Origin: Photobacterium marinum
GTDB taxonomy: Bacteria > Pseudomonadota > Gammaproteobacteria > Enterobacterales > Vibrionaceae
DNA length: 64,000 nucleotides
Direction of reading: 5' to 3'
Assembly (NCBI RefSeq): GCF_000331515.1
Contig: NZ_AMZO01000006.1
Coordinates: 558,001 to 622,000, forward strand
Positions 28,500 to 38,038 of the stretch are shown here, one piece after another. The notes beneath the pieces were generated by a model. It worked only from the letters and a program-made list of their open reading frames with translations. It made no database searches and had not been told where the DNA came from. The translations under genes were made by a program, and so were the position numbers. Positions within the stretch are counted from its first letter, which is position 1. Each line of letters starts with the position of its first letter.

Positions 28500-29020
28500 A
28501 ATTACCTCCTATAGAAACCTTGCGTCGAAATCAACTTATCTTTATCAGACGATTTTGCTGGAGTTAAGATGATAAAATCCAGATTGTGATATATCGCATA
28601 ATTGTGCAAATTCCATGAAAACATGCTTTGCACCGGAGCCGTTCAAAGGTATCTTTGACAGTTCCCCCCCAGAAGAAATGAAGGGGTTCAGATCAAATTT
28701 CCCGCTTACAAATGTTCCGTTTTTGACCTACCGTGAATGAGTCGCTTTTTCTCTCAGATTTAGAAAATAACTGAACTTAAAAATTCTTTATTTTCAGTGC
28801 CTTGCAAGCTTTGTTGAAATTATTGAGTGAAAGGTAATCAGTTGATTCAATTCGCTATTTTCAAGCTCAATCCTTGGTAGTATCATTCACTGTTCTTATG
28901 AAGCAAGAGTCAATCGAACACTGACATTCGTGCATGGAAATTATTCATGTTCCGCCTCATAACCGAATTTAAAAGCCCTGCCATTTTTGGCGGGGCTTTG
29001 TTGCTTTTGAGGCTAAAAAC
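28500..29020. other. Long intergenic region, possible small RNA locus
   Basis: 521 bases with no credible ORF. It carries the promoter and ribosome site of the small protein at its left end and a strong hairpin at its right end (28972-28999). No plus-strand gene ends there, so the plus-strand reading of that hairpin, AAAGCCC...GGGCTTT then TTGTTGCTTTT, could terminate a small RNA from the region 28840-28970. No known sRNA family was recognised. Confidence 0.35.
28972..28999. terminator. Bidirectional terminator hairpin
   Basis: An 11-bp stem with one G-U pair (AAAGCCCTGCC / GGCGGGGCTTT) and a 6-base loop. T-rich tracts follow on both strands: TTGTTGCTTTT on the plus, TTTTAAATT on the minus. 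It ends the three-gene operon to the right, 21 bases from its last stop. Confidence 0.8.
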
Positions 29021-30055
29021 TCAAGCTTTTCCTTTCTCAATTTTACCGAACATTGGCTGTTTTACATTCAGTGGTCCGCCTGCCTCAAGAAACAGAATGA
29101 GTAACACAGTGAAAATCGGCATATGACCAACCAGCTCCTCCGTACCTGATAGCAGGAATGTCAGCATAAAGATCATAAGTAGCAATCCATAGATGAGTCT
29201 GTTTGCGAGGTTAGTGATCAGCAGTAAACCAAGGATGGCTTCGCTAAGGCCAACGAAAAGTACAAAGTGAAGGTTGCTGACCTGAGGTAAATTCAGAAGC
29301 GGGAAGAAGTTGTAGTAGGCATTTTGATCGATAAAGGCCAGAGCCATACCCGGCAGCATGAGTTTGTTGTGGATGCCAAGCTCAAGTAGTTGAAGGCCGA
29401 GTCCGATACGGATCAGGTTTACTGCAATGCTGCGCCACTGTTTTTTATGCTGTCCGAGTGATATACAGAATTTGTTGTCGTTATTGTTCAGGCTTGGGCC
29501 AATAAAAATCATAGCCAGGCCGACAAATAAGAATTCAAATACATAGTCGAGGGCAATGAAAAACGGGAAGAAAACAAAGAGTCCTAAAGAGGTGAGCACA
29601 ATCGCAAAGCCGGTCAGGCTGACGGAAACCGCCATCAATACTATTGCAGCCGCCTGAATTAATACGCCATAGATAGCGACCTGAGGTGATAAGTACAGGT
29701 TTGGCGCGAGAAACTCACCCATTAACAGGTTGACAGCGAGATAGCAGTTAATGACAAGGATCAACAGATACCACATCCAGGGGTAATCAGAGATAACAGG
29801 ACGTGTTAATCCTGTTTTCAGGCGATTTGGCAGTAATGGCAGATAACTGACAGTTGTCGCAAACAGAAGCAGGCTTATAGTTGCAAAAACGATAGCAAGG
29901 CTGACGGTGTCATAAGGCAATGTGGTTTCAGGGTTGGTGCCATCGGCGATGAACCAGCGCACATGAGCAAAACAATTGCTGCTCAGGCAAAGCGCTATTG
30001 GGATCAGTGTGATGGGAAGCCAGCGCCAAATGTTAGTTGTTTGGTTTCTGATCAT
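29021..30055 (-). CDS. Polytopic membrane protein with DoxX-like C-terminus
   Basis: 344 residues with an N-terminal signal-like segment followed by AHVRWF, then about eight membrane helices; the C-terminal part resembles DoxX/terminal-oxidase-associated proteins. It is the last gene of an operon with an exported dihaem peroxidase-like protein (18 bases upstream) and a YtkA-like protein. It may shuttle electrons or copper at the inner membrane; that is inference. Confidence 0.75.
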   Translation of the reverse strand: MIRNQTTNIWRWLPITLIPIALCLSSNCFAHVRWFIADGTNPETTLPYDTVSLAIVFATISLLLFATTVSYLPLLPNRLKTGLTRPVISDYPWMWYLLILVINCYLAVNLLMGEFLAPNLYLSPQVAIYGVLIQAAAIVLMAVSVSLTGFAIVLTSLGLFVFFPFFIALDYVFEFLFVGLAMIFIGPSLNNNDNKFCISLGQHKKQWRSIAVNLIRIGLGLQLLELGIHNKLMLPGMALAFIDQNAYYNFFPLLNLPQVSNLHFVLFVGLSEAILGLLLITNLANRLIYGLLLMIFMLTFLLSGTEELVGHMPIFTVLLILFLEAGGPLNVKQPMFGKIEKGKA

Positions 30056-30073
30056 AAGAGAGCTCCTGATTGC

Positions 30074-31360
30074 TTATTTGGTGGCTGCCGACGTTTCTTG
30101 CTGTTGTTGTATCGGACTGTCATATTCAGTCAGTGTTAACAGGAATGCTTCGAGCTGGTTGAGTTGATAAGGCAATAGTTTTAAAGGCTCTAAGTCTGAG
30201 TGTGCGCCGAAAGGGGTTGCTGCCCGGTTATAGTAATGAAGCACTTCATTGAGGGTGGTTAACTGCCCTGAGTGCATGTATGGAGCAGTTTTACCGATAT
30301 TTCTCAGGCTCGGTACTTTGGTGGCGCTATCAAGTTCATCTCCGTGTCTCTTGCTGTAAATGAGTTCTTTACACTCCGATGGATTACTATCACTGAATAT
30401 GCCTAGACAATTGAACGGATCAGCAACAGCGAGTTCGATGCCTTTCAGCCGGCCTTTTTCTGCTGAAGGGTGAGGGGTGGGAACCGTTGTGGCCTGAAAG
30501 TCGCCATTAGTTAAAAGCGGACCGTTATGGCAGCGTAGGCACTTACCCTGATCACTGATAAACAGTTTCAGACCGGCTACTTCATCAGATGTCAGGAGAC
30601 TTATGGCTTCGCCGATAGTTCTGTTGGTTGCTGTGTTTATTTGATCTACGAAGTGATCAAATCGGGATTCAGCGGGCCACAATGTTGCTTGATAAGCGGC
30701 CAGCAGTTTTCCGATATTGCTGAAAACACGATTAATGGCTTGCTGTATATGAGGCGGTATCTGTTGCCATGTTTGTTGCTCTTGCTGGTACTGACTTAAA
30801 GGTGAGGCTTGTGCGGGCAAATCTACGCTTATCAGCTCATAGGGAAAGCCTCCGAAGACCTCCTGATAGAGTTCAGGGTAACGGCTCAGTACATGCTGGA
30901 CATATTGGGTGCGTGTACCGCCATGCTCGATATGGTTTTCAAGTGGAAGTAGCGCCTGTGCCCATAGACTATCTGCTCGACCATCCATCATAAACCAGCT
31001 GAAACTGGCGACGCCGAGTAACGTCGGAACTTGTTTATCCAGTGTGATCTCACTGTCTGAAGGCAGAGAGAAGTAATGCTCAGGTTGATGACAGCTCACA
31101 CAGGCAATCTGTTTAGAGCGGCTTAATCCGGTATCAAAAAAAAGAAACTTTCCCAGTATTTCAGCTTTGGGGTTGTGTAACAGTTTGTTTGAATCATCCT
31201 GAACTATGTTTCGAGGTGGTAGGCGTAAGTTGTTAATTATCGCCAGCTCTGTTTCCGTTAAGCTAACGGTGCTTGTTTTTTGATTGTATAAAACGACATA
31301 AACAAAAGTTACGCCGATAAATAAGCTAAGACATAAGATAATTTTATTGGCTGTTGGCAT
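30074..31360 (-). CDS. Dihaem cytochrome c peroxidase / MauG-like protein
   Basis: 428 residues with an N-terminal membrane anchor or signal (residues 5-25). Two CxxCH haem-attachment motifs are visible: CVSCH at 87-91 and CLRCH near residue 275. The stretch MMDGRADSLWAQALLP between them is usual for the bacterial dihaem peroxidase/MauG family. It acts in the periplasm, either reducing peroxide or oxidising a protein partner. The ATG overlaps the upstream gene by 17 bases. Confidence 0.88.
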   Translation of the reverse strand: MPTANKIILCLSLFIGVTFVYVVLYNQKTSTVSLTETELAIINNLRLPPRNIVQDDSNKLLHNPKAEILGKFLFFDTGLSRSKQIACVSCHQPEHYFSLPSDSEITLDKQVPTLLGVASFSWFMMDGRADSLWAQALLPLENHIEHGGTRTQYVQHVLSRYPELYQEVFGGFPYELISVDLPAQASPLSQYQQEQQTWQQIPPHIQQAINRVFSNIGKLLAAYQATLWPAESRFDHFVDQINTATNRTIGEAISLLTSDEVAGLKLFISDQGKCLRCHNGPLLTNGDFQATTVPTPHPSAEKGRLKGIELAVADPFNCLGIFSDSNPSECKELIYSKRHGDELDSATKVPSLRNIGKTAPYMHSGQLTTLNEVLHYYNRAATPFGAHSDLEPLKLLPYQLNQLEAFLLTLTEYDSPIQQQQETSAATK

Positions 31361-31757
31361 GGTCTAACTCAAACTCTATTCGATACGTTATCGGAATATC
31401 CGAATCGATTAGCTCAAGTAGCCATTTCCCGGTCATATTAAATTTAACGCCATCAATGATATATTGCCCCGGCTGACCTTCACTGATTAGTTTAGGCTTG
31501 GTTGGCAGCCCATGACGATGCTCAGGCATCCCACCTTTAACGTCGAAACGTAATCCTTGGACGGGAATACCATTTGTATCATTGATGGAAATAAACCATT
31601 GGTGAATCTTATTGAGAACTATTGGTTTGTCAGCTGGTTCGGCTGTGATTGTATAAGAGGCGTGTTGTACGGTTACTGGAAACTGTGTTGAAGCCTCAGA
31701 AAGTAAAGGCATCAAAAAAATAAATAACGACGAAACACCCTTACTTGTACTAATCAC
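31344..31757 (-). CDS. Exported YtkA/FixH-like protein, GTG start
   Basis: 137 residues starting at a GTG with AGG upstream. Signal peptide to about residue 22 (LFIFLMPLLSEAS). The mature domain is an immunoglobulin-like fold with GGMPEHRHGLPTKP, which is characteristic of YtkA/FixH-type domains and offers two histidines and a methionine that could bind copper. It is the first gene of the dihaem peroxidase operon. Confidence 0.78.
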   Translation of the reverse strand: MISTSKGVSSLFIFLMPLLSEASTQFPVTVQHASYTITAEPADKPIVLNKIHQWFISINDTNGIPVQGLRFDVKGGMPEHRHGLPTKPKLISEGQPGQYIIDGVKFNMTGKWLLELIDSDIPITYRIEFELDHANSQ

Positions 31758-32029
31758 GACAGCCTAGCCTTTTTATTATTAATAATTGAAGTATTGTCTT
31801 ATGAGGGACTGGGTCAAGTTCATTATCAAGAATTAGCGGAAGATTCATACTAACGAAAGATTTATATAAAGGTACAGAACATAACTCTGTTGTTTTCAAT
31901 GAGTATTGTTTTTACTTTCAATATGAAATGAATTTATTTCTCATCGTTATTTGGTGAATGAATCCAAGTTAGGTAACAGAAATAATAACGACGACAACGA
32001 TGTCGCCGTAGAAAAGCAAAATATTCTGA

Positions 32030-33097
32030 TTAGCAGCCCCACCTCAGTGCCGGAGTATGAACCGGTTTATCCCAGAGAGACAACATTTCATCATCAGCGT
32101 TAAGTATTGTTATTGATACCCCTTGCATATCCAGCGATGTACAGTAAGCGCCAATCAGGTTGCGTTCTATGCTTAGTCCATTCTTTTCCACAATTTCGGC
32201 GACTTTACGGTAAACACAATACAGTTCAGAAAGGGGGGTGCCACCAAGGCTATTGACCAGAACGATTACATTATCGCCTTGAATCAGCGGTGAGGTTGTC
32301 CAGTTTTCTTCAAGCCATTCGCCCTTGTCATTATCCCAACGGCGGACATCTCTTTCATAGGGCGTGTTATCAAGCAGGCGTTTCATCATTTGAGTTACCA
32401 TGCTGTCACTGTCTGTGAAGGGCATTCGTTTGATGCCGGGTTCACCATGGATTCCGATACCAAATTCAACTTCGTTATCAGCCAGCGTGAAGCCGGGGAT
32501 GCCTGCTGCCGGAACCGTGCATGCCGCAAGGGATATTCCGATAGAACGCGTGTGATTGGTGATTCTTTTGGCAAGCTTGCTGCATTCATCAAGGCTGTAA
32601 CCTTGCTCTGTTGCAGTCCCGAGTATTTTTTCAGCCAGAACGGTCCCTGCAACGCCACGGCGCCCGGCGGTATAGAGGCTATCTTTTACCGCGACGTCAT
32701 CATCAATTAGTGCAGCCTGGACTTTAAAACCGTCTCCGTGAAGCAGTTCGACGGCGGTTTCAAAGTTCATGACATCCCCGGTGTAGTTTTTGACCAGAAA
32801 CAGTATGCCTTCACCGCTCTCGACCTGTTTGGCACATTCATACATTTGATCCGGTGTCGGAGAGGTAAAAACTTCACCCGGGCAGGCACCGTCTAGCATT
32901 CCGAGGCCGACAAAGCCGCCGTGCATTGGCTCGTGACCGCTTCCGCCGCCGGAGATGAGTGCAACCTTGGGATTGGCTGGTTTTTGTCTGGAGATATAGA
33001 AAGGATCCAAGCTGACGATAAGATCCGGATTTGCTTTGGCAAAACCTTTAAGTTGATCTGAAACGACATCATCAACCCGGTTGATCATTTTTTTCAT
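32030..33097 (-). CDS. dhaK: Dihydroxyacetone kinase substrate-binding subunit DhaK
   Basis: 355 residues, equal to E. coli DhaK (356). His217 in GIGIHGEPG is the residue that binds dihydroxyacetone covalently; His55 in GGGSGHEP and Asp108 in NYTGDV are the other active-site residues, all present. The start at 33097 has GAAGG upstream; longer starts lack a ribosome site. In known systems DhaK works with DhaL (ADP or ATP) and, in the PTS type, DhaM. Neither is in this window on either side, so the gene is an orphan here. Confidence 0.9.
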   Translation of the reverse strand: MKKMINRVDDVVSDQLKGFAKANPDLIVSLDPFYISRQKPANPKVALISGGGSGHEPMHGGFVGLGMLDGACPGEVFTSPTPDQMYECAKQVESGEGILFLVKNYTGDVMNFETAVELLHGDGFKVQAALIDDDVAVKDSLYTAGRRGVAGTVLAEKILGTATEQGYSLDECSKLAKRITNHTRSIGISLAACTVPAAGIPGFTLADNEVEFGIGIHGEPGIKRMPFTDSDSMVTQMMKRLLDNTPYERDVRRWDNDKGEWLEENWTTSPLIQGDNVIVLVNSLGGTPLSELYCVYRKVAEIVEKNGLSIERNLIGAYCTSLDMQGVSITILNADDEMLSLWDKPVHTPALRWGC

Positions 33098-33383
33098 GGC
33101 AAGGGCCTTCATCTGTCCAAACGTTTGTCTGTTTATGTTAGTAGACGGTGGCTGATTTTCCGTATCAGGCTTTGTTATGTGAGCCAATAGTGGTTAAAGC
33201 TTCCGAACATAAATTGGATCTCATTATTACTGAATGTTCTCATCAGTAATATTTTTACTTTGTTTTCTTCTGCTTGTGGTATCTGAATGAATGGTTTTGG
33301 CTACGCTATGACTATGTGATGAATAATCCCAACGGAGTAGCGCTGGCTGTGCTGAATGAAACAGTATTAATAGCGAAGAAGGT

Positions 33384-34355
33384 ATGTTGAATGTGCTGCT
33401 GAGAAGTGCCGTTATCATGCCGCTCTTTGTATCACTCCTTGGGGTTGGAAGTGTTTCTTGCGTGGCGGCTGAAGCAGGACAGAGTCATTATTGGCCGGGA
33501 AGTATTGCTTCGGTGATTGATCGTGCTTCGCCTTCAGAGTCTTTGGTTATAAATGTTTCTACAAGACGTCATGAGGGCAGAGTGAGTCATAATGGAACCC
33601 CTGTGCCTGTTGGCAGGTTTCTAGCAACGGATGTTGATATTGAATCTGAAATGCTGGCTGTTGCAGTGAATTGGAATCCGGGGCGGGAGATTGTTGAAGA
33701 TTGGATGTATTCAGCAGGGATGAAGATCCCTTATATTTCGCAACAGGTAACAGCAACGATAGGGAGTGGAAATTCAGGCGTTCGAAAGAGTGATAAAGAT
33801 AGCGGAGCCGGGGATATTCTTTTGTCACCTTTAATGTTGTCATACGCTGTCAACAGAACGTGGTGGGGGGATGTTCGCTTTAATATTTATGCTCCGACCG
33901 GACGTTATGATGCCGAAAGCCTGGCTAATACCGGCACTAATTATTGGACGTTCGAGCCCATTGTTGGCCTGGTTCATATTGAGCCTGCGGTTGGTCGGGA
34001 GTTTTCGTTGTTTAGCGGTATGGCAGTTAATACCAGGAATACGGATACGGATTATCACACTGGTGCTCAGTTTCATCTGGCGTCGACTTATGTCCAATAC
34101 GCTATCTTACTTGGTGGTTTTACCGGAATCGGTGTGAGTGCTTACTTGTTTCGCCAGCTTAGCGGAGACAGTGGTTCCGGTGCCAGTTCAGGCGACTTTA
34201 AAAGCCACGGAGTTGGGCTTGGTCCTGTACTTAGCTACCGAAGCCGGTGGGGTGGTTCAGCTATTATGGCTGAGCTGAAATGCTTTTACAGTGTTGAAAG
34301 CACCAGATCGCCGGATGGTAACCATTTCTCATTGAAGTTCAGCATGACCTATTAA
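33384..34355 (+). CDS. Outer-membrane beta-barrel, phenol MetA-pathway type
   Basis: 323 residues with a signal peptide (to about residue 30, VAAEAGQ). The mature protein is rich in alternating beta strands ending in LKFSMTY, with terminal aromatic residues usual for outer-membrane barrels. It resembles the MetA-pathway phenol-degradation transporter family (SphA-like), known or suspected to take up hydrophobic or small aromatic compounds. Substrate unknown. It is divergent from dhaK. Confidence 0.8.
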   Translation: MLNVLLRSAVIMPLFVSLLGVGSVSCVAAEAGQSHYWPGSIASVIDRASPSESLVINVSTRRHEGRVSHNGTPVPVGRFLATDVDIESEMLAVAVNWNPGREIVEDWMYSAGMKIPYISQQVTATIGSGNSGVRKSDKDSGAGDILLSPLMLSYAVNRTWWGDVRFNIYAPTGRYDAESLANTGTNYWTFEPIVGLVHIEPAVGREFSLFSGMAVNTRNTDTDYHTGAQFHLASTYVQYAILLGGFTGIGVSAYLFRQLSGDSGSGASSGDFKSHGVGLGPVLSYRSRWGGSAIMAELKCFYSVESTRSPDGNHFSLKFSMTY

Positions 34356-34413
34356 GATTGCAGGTAGTCAGCTCTAAGAAAAAGTAGTGGTGATCATTTG
34401 CTGCCTGCAATCT
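34355..34413 (+). terminator. Hairpin after the outer-membrane protein gene
   Basis: A 10-bp perfect inverted repeat (AGATTGCAGG / CCTGCAATCT) separated by 39 bases, beginning at the stop codon. The loop is long and the trailing sequence only weakly T-rich, so it may be a weak terminator or an mRNA-stabilising end. Confidence 0.5.
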
Positions 34414-34644
34414 TCCCTATATATCTAAGTAACCTAAATTTCTTTCTGTATATATCTGAAAATCGCAGTGTTAAGCGGTTATTACTTCTGATATTTGAAG
34501 CACTTCAGATTTATATAAGTTGAATTATTTCAATAAAACTTTCTGTTGCTAGTCTGGATAGTAGATGCATTCATTATTTGGGTCGAAATACGTAAGGACA
34601 GTTTTTATTGGGGTGGAAGCAGATTAATAAATCAAGGAGATAAG

Positions 34645-35898
34645 ATGAACGGAATCTCGGGGCTACAGGTCGATCTTCGCCAATTGATAATTGCTATGGA
34701 GGCGGCGGTTTCATTGGTCGGTATGGATGACAGGAACCATGGTAAACGGGTAGGCTATATTGCCAGTCAGTTAGGAAAACAGCTGGAATATAGTGATGAG
34801 GCTATAGCATTTGCATTTGAACTTGGTTTATTGCACGACTGTGGTGTATCGACTGCACAAATGCATTCCTACCTTATTAATAATTTCAACGGAAATGATG
34901 CTCAAATACACTGCGAAAATGGTCACCGTTTATTAAATGGTTTCAAACCATTAGCTAAATTTGCCACGCCTGTGCTTTACCACCATACGCCATGGGAAGA
35001 GCTTGAGAGAACAGATGTCAGTGCTCAAGTTGCTTTAATGGCAAACCTGATATTTATTTCCGATCGGATTGACGTTCTAGCGGCTACACACAGTGAAACA
35101 GATTCATCCCCGGTGAGTGAAAAAGTCGTCAGTTCTATTGCCAAATATTCCGGAACTTATTTTGAACCGTCATTTGTGTGGGCGTTTAAACAAGTCGCCA
35201 AATCAGAGGTCTTCTGGACAGCATTGGAGGAGCGCCATGTCACTTGTTATACAAGGGATATGGGGCAATTTGATAATAGTCGAACTTTAAATATCCCTCA
35301 GCTTAAACAGTTCGCATTACTTATGGCTGATATTGTTGCTCAGAGAAGTCCGTTTACTGATCTCCATTCCGTGAGGGTAGCAAATTTGGCGAAATACTTG
35401 GCGGTCTCCCTTGGGTTGGTTAAAGAACGGTGTGAAAAGATTGAAATTGCCTGTCTGCTACATGATCTCGGAAAGCGTTATATACCTGATACCATTGTTG
35501 AGCAGCCGGGAACCTTAACCGACAGCGAATGCGCTTTCATGAAACAATGCAGCTACGAAACCTATGAAATTTTAAGGCATGTAAATGGGCTTGAAGACAT
35601 CGCTAGCTGGGCTGCATTTCACCATGTCGGACTGGATGGAGTTGGACACCCGTTTTACCCTTATGAGAAAGATTCAAGAATTGAAGCCCGGATTATTGCG
35701 GTCGCAGATGTTTTTCAGGAATTGGTACAGGACAGGATGTATCAGGAAGGGATGTCATTAAATCTGGCTATCGATAAGCTGGATGACTTAGTTATCAAAG
35801 ACAAGCTTGATAGCAAAATTGTGATTTTACTCAAGCAACATGCAGATGAATGTTTTGACCTTGCTAAGGGACAGGAGTTGGCTCAGTGTGAAGGTTAA
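34645..35898 (+). CDS. Double HD-domain (HD-GYP-like) protein
   Basis: 417 residues from an ATG preceded by AAGGAG. Two HD-type halves: residues 20-190 with LLHDCGVS (His-Asp at about 64-65) and YHHTPW, and residues 220-390 with LLHDLGK (His-Asp 273-274) and FHHVGLDGVGHPFY. The last motif is GHP rather than the GYP of canonical cyclic-di-GMP phosphodiesterases. It may hydrolyse cyclic dinucleotides or be a catalytically altered sensor. No receiver or other sensor domain is attached. It stands as a single gene with its own terminator. Confidence 0.85.
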   Translation: MNGISGLQVDLRQLIIAMEAAVSLVGMDDRNHGKRVGYIASQLGKQLEYSDEAIAFAFELGLLHDCGVSTAQMHSYLINNFNGNDAQIHCENGHRLLNGFKPLAKFATPVLYHHTPWEELERTDVSAQVALMANLIFISDRIDVLAATHSETDSSPVSEKVVSSIAKYSGTYFEPSFVWAFKQVAKSEVFWTALEERHVTCYTRDMGQFDNSRTLNIPQLKQFALLMADIVAQRSPFTDLHSVRVANLAKYLAVSLGLVKERCEKIEIACLLHDLGKRYIPDTIVEQPGTLTDSECAFMKQCSYETYEILRHVNGLEDIASWAAFHHVGLDGVGHPFYPYEKDSRIEARIIAVADVFQELVQDRMYQEGMSLNLAIDKLDDLVIKDKLDSKIVILLKQHADECFDLAKGQELAQCEG

Positions 35899-35980
35899 TA
35901 CGTAAATATTGAGAGTTTTAACATTATCCATTGAGGAGCCAGTCATTCATTTTGAATGAGTTTGGTAGTTCAACATCTAA

Positions 35981-36015
35981 TAAGGGCCGGAATTGGAAGT
36001 ACGGCCCTTATTTTT
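35981..36015 (+). terminator. Rho-independent terminator after the HD-domain gene
   Basis: A 9-bp perfect stem (TAAGGGCCG / CGGCCCTTA) with a 12-base loop followed by ATTTTTA. It ends the HD-domain gene and separates it from the convergent HAD gene. Confidence 0.82.
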
Positions 36016-36038
36016 AATGGTGTGTTCTATGTTTTCTA

Positions 36039-36746
36039 TCAGAGCGAATGACAGAGGTTTGTCAGCTCTTGAGGTGAGTGAATAACATAATCCGGTTTTA
36101 CCGACCAGCTGTCAGGATTGGCTCCGCTATAGGCTGCTGCGACTGAAATAACATTGGCATTCTGGCCTAGAGCTGCATGAAGGTTGCGAGCGAACTGAAC
36201 ATCCGCTTCATGATCACCGATATACATTAATGTTTTATTTGCTGGGGTATCGAATATTTGTTCCAGGCAAATAAGGCCACCTTCCGGTGATGGCTTTTGG
36301 CTATGGCTTGGGACATCATCGTATCCCACAACGGCTTTAAAAAAGTGTTCAACCTGAGAGTCGGCTAATACGTTATAGATGTTTTTTGACGAGTTCTGAG
36401 AGCAAATCCCATGGGGAACGTCAGCAAGGCCGCGAACAGCATCGTCGATACCATTGAACAACCTTACTGGTGTGTTATTCGCTAACTGATGCTCTGCCCA
36501 TAATGAACCGGCAGTCAGCATTTCCTGCTCGGTCATACCGTAGTATTTAATATAGAGTTCCTGCCAGTTTTTGGCTGCGTGATTTGCTTGATGGTAAGCC
36601 GTTTCACTGCGTAAATAATGAGGAAGGTTATCACCGGTTAAATGCGGGGCAACAATCGATAAAATATTCTTGGTGATATCAATATTTTTAGGCACCGAGT
36701 TAACTATAGTTCCATCATAATCCCAAAGAATTGCATCCAGTTTCAT
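36039..36746 (-). CDS. HAD-superfamily phosphatase
   Basis: 235 residues, phosphoglycolate-phosphatase size. Catalytic motif DYDGT near residue 9, a helical cap domain, a lysine in the SQKPSPEGG region, and the C-terminal acidic motif IGDHEADV. The substrate cannot be told. A ribosome site (GAGGGAATA) lies before the ATG. It is a single gene. Confidence 0.85.
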   Translation of the reverse strand: MKLDAILWDYDGTIVNSVPKNIDITKNILSIVAPHLTGDNLPHYLRSETAYHQANHAAKNWQELYIKYYGMTEQEMLTAGSLWAEHQLANNTPVRLFNGIDDAVRGLADVPHGICSQNSSKNIYNVLADSQVEHFFKAVVGYDDVPSHSQKPSPEGGLICLEQIFDTPANKTLMYIGDHEADVQFARNLHAALGQNANVISVAAAYSGANPDSWSVKPDYVIHSPQELTNLCHSL

Positions 36747-37007
36747 TATTCCCTCGTTTTATTTGTTCTGATAGCTCTAAAAAATAAAGAAGATTGAACC
36801 TGTTGAACAGCCTAAAAGTGTTCATCAGTGGAAACAGTGAATCCTCATTTAATATGCGCAATAGGACTATTGGCTGGATTAATTGAGACAGGTTCAGTTT
36901 TAGGTTCGATATTTACCATTTTTCGGCGTACCTGCACCGTGTGGTGACAGGGAGCTCAGAGCTACACTGATTGCGTTATCAGAAACGGATTCAGAGAGAG
37001 CCGAGCT

Positions 37008-37937
37008 ATGTATACCTTCAGAAAACAAACTGTCGCAGTAATTGGTGCAACCGGGCAGGTTGGTACGCCTTTAACAAAGAATTTATTGTTATTAGGCCAT
37101 GATGTGCTTGTTCTTACCCGAAGTCTAAACAGTGAAAAGATAAGTGAATTTCAGGCTTTGGGTGCCAGAATGGTAGAAGTGAAGGACATGATGGATGTCG
37201 ACCTGATGGCGACAACATTGGCAGGTGTCGAGACTCTGATCTGCGCCGTTCCCGGTTCAAAATATATTGTTACCCAAGCAGAGCCGTTATGGTTAGATGC
37301 TGCGGTAAAAGCTGGTGTGAAGCGTTTTGTTCCGACTGAATTTGGTGCTCATACCCGTGGTTTAGAACTGGGCGATGGGGTTATCTTTGACCATAAGAAA
37401 GCCCTGCATCAGAAGATCTTTGAGTCTGGCCTAAGCTGGACATTCTTTTACACTGGCGGGATTTTTGATTACTTCCTGCCTAACCTGCGCTTTTTCAGGA
37501 AGATCACAACGTTTGGTGATCTCGATATTCCAATTTACACCCACCACATCAATGATATCGGCGCAGTTGCGGCTATGGCATTGACTGACGATCGGACAGT
37601 AAACCGCTGTGTTCAGTTGGATTTTAATGTGCTTAGCCAAAATGAAATGCTGGAGCAGATTGAAGCTAATTTCCCTGATTATGATTTTGAGTATGAACAC
37701 TTCTCATCTGAGTTTATTACTGAGGCCCGTAATACTGCTGGTGATGAAGTGACTGCGAAGAAGGGCGCGGAAACCGATCGTGAACGTTGGGGTATTAATT
37801 ACGTCATTTATGTGATCGGTAAGCTGGCCTCTTTCACCGATGAAACCCTTGGTACAGCAGAATTGTATCCGGAATATCAGGTGAGTATGACGCCGGAGCA
37901 GGCTTTGGCCGATCCTGACTTTGTTTTTGAGAAATAA
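37008..37937 (+). CDS. NmrA-like / isoflavone-reductase-like NAD(P)-binding protein
   Basis: 309 residues. N-terminal Rossmann motif VIGATGQVGTPL (about 11-22), then the NmrA-type substrate domain. It may be an atypical short-chain reductase acting on aromatic alcohols or a redox sensor. It lies ahead of an NhaC transporter and an AraC regulator on the same strand, but 101 bases and an inverted repeat separate it from nhaC, so co-transcription is uncertain. Confidence 0.82.
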   Translation: MYTFRKQTVAVIGATGQVGTPLTKNLLLLGHDVLVLTRSLNSEKISEFQALGARMVEVKDMMDVDLMATTLAGVETLICAVPGSKYIVTQAEPLWLDAAVKAGVKRFVPTEFGAHTRGLELGDGVIFDHKKALHQKIFESGLSWTFFYTGGIFDYFLPNLRFFRKITTFGDLDIPIYTHHINDIGAVAAMALTDDRTVNRCVQLDFNVLSQNEMLEQIEANFPDYDFEYEHFSSEFITEARNTAGDEVTAKKGAETDRERWGINYVIYVIGKLASFTDETLGTAELYPEYQVSMTPEQALADPDFVFEK

Positions 37938-37974
37938 TCAGAGTCATTATTCCGCTTATCTATTTTTATACTCC

Positions 37975-38007
37975 TTTGACCATGGGGGATTCAGCTTCAT
38001 GGTCAAA
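37975..38007. other. Inverted repeat upstream of the NhaC gene
   Basis: A 10-bp perfect repeat (TTTGACCATG / CATGGTCAAA) with a 13-base spacer, ending 31 bases before the antiporter start codon. There is no T run, so it may be an operator or a leader structure. Confidence 0.5.
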
Positions 38008-38038
38008 CTAATACCGTCCATATATTGAAGTACCAGTC

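Noticed and set aside
37975..38007. Inverted repeat as a terminator for the NmrA-like gene
   Set aside because: No T run follows on either strand, so it was kept only as an unassigned inverted repeat.
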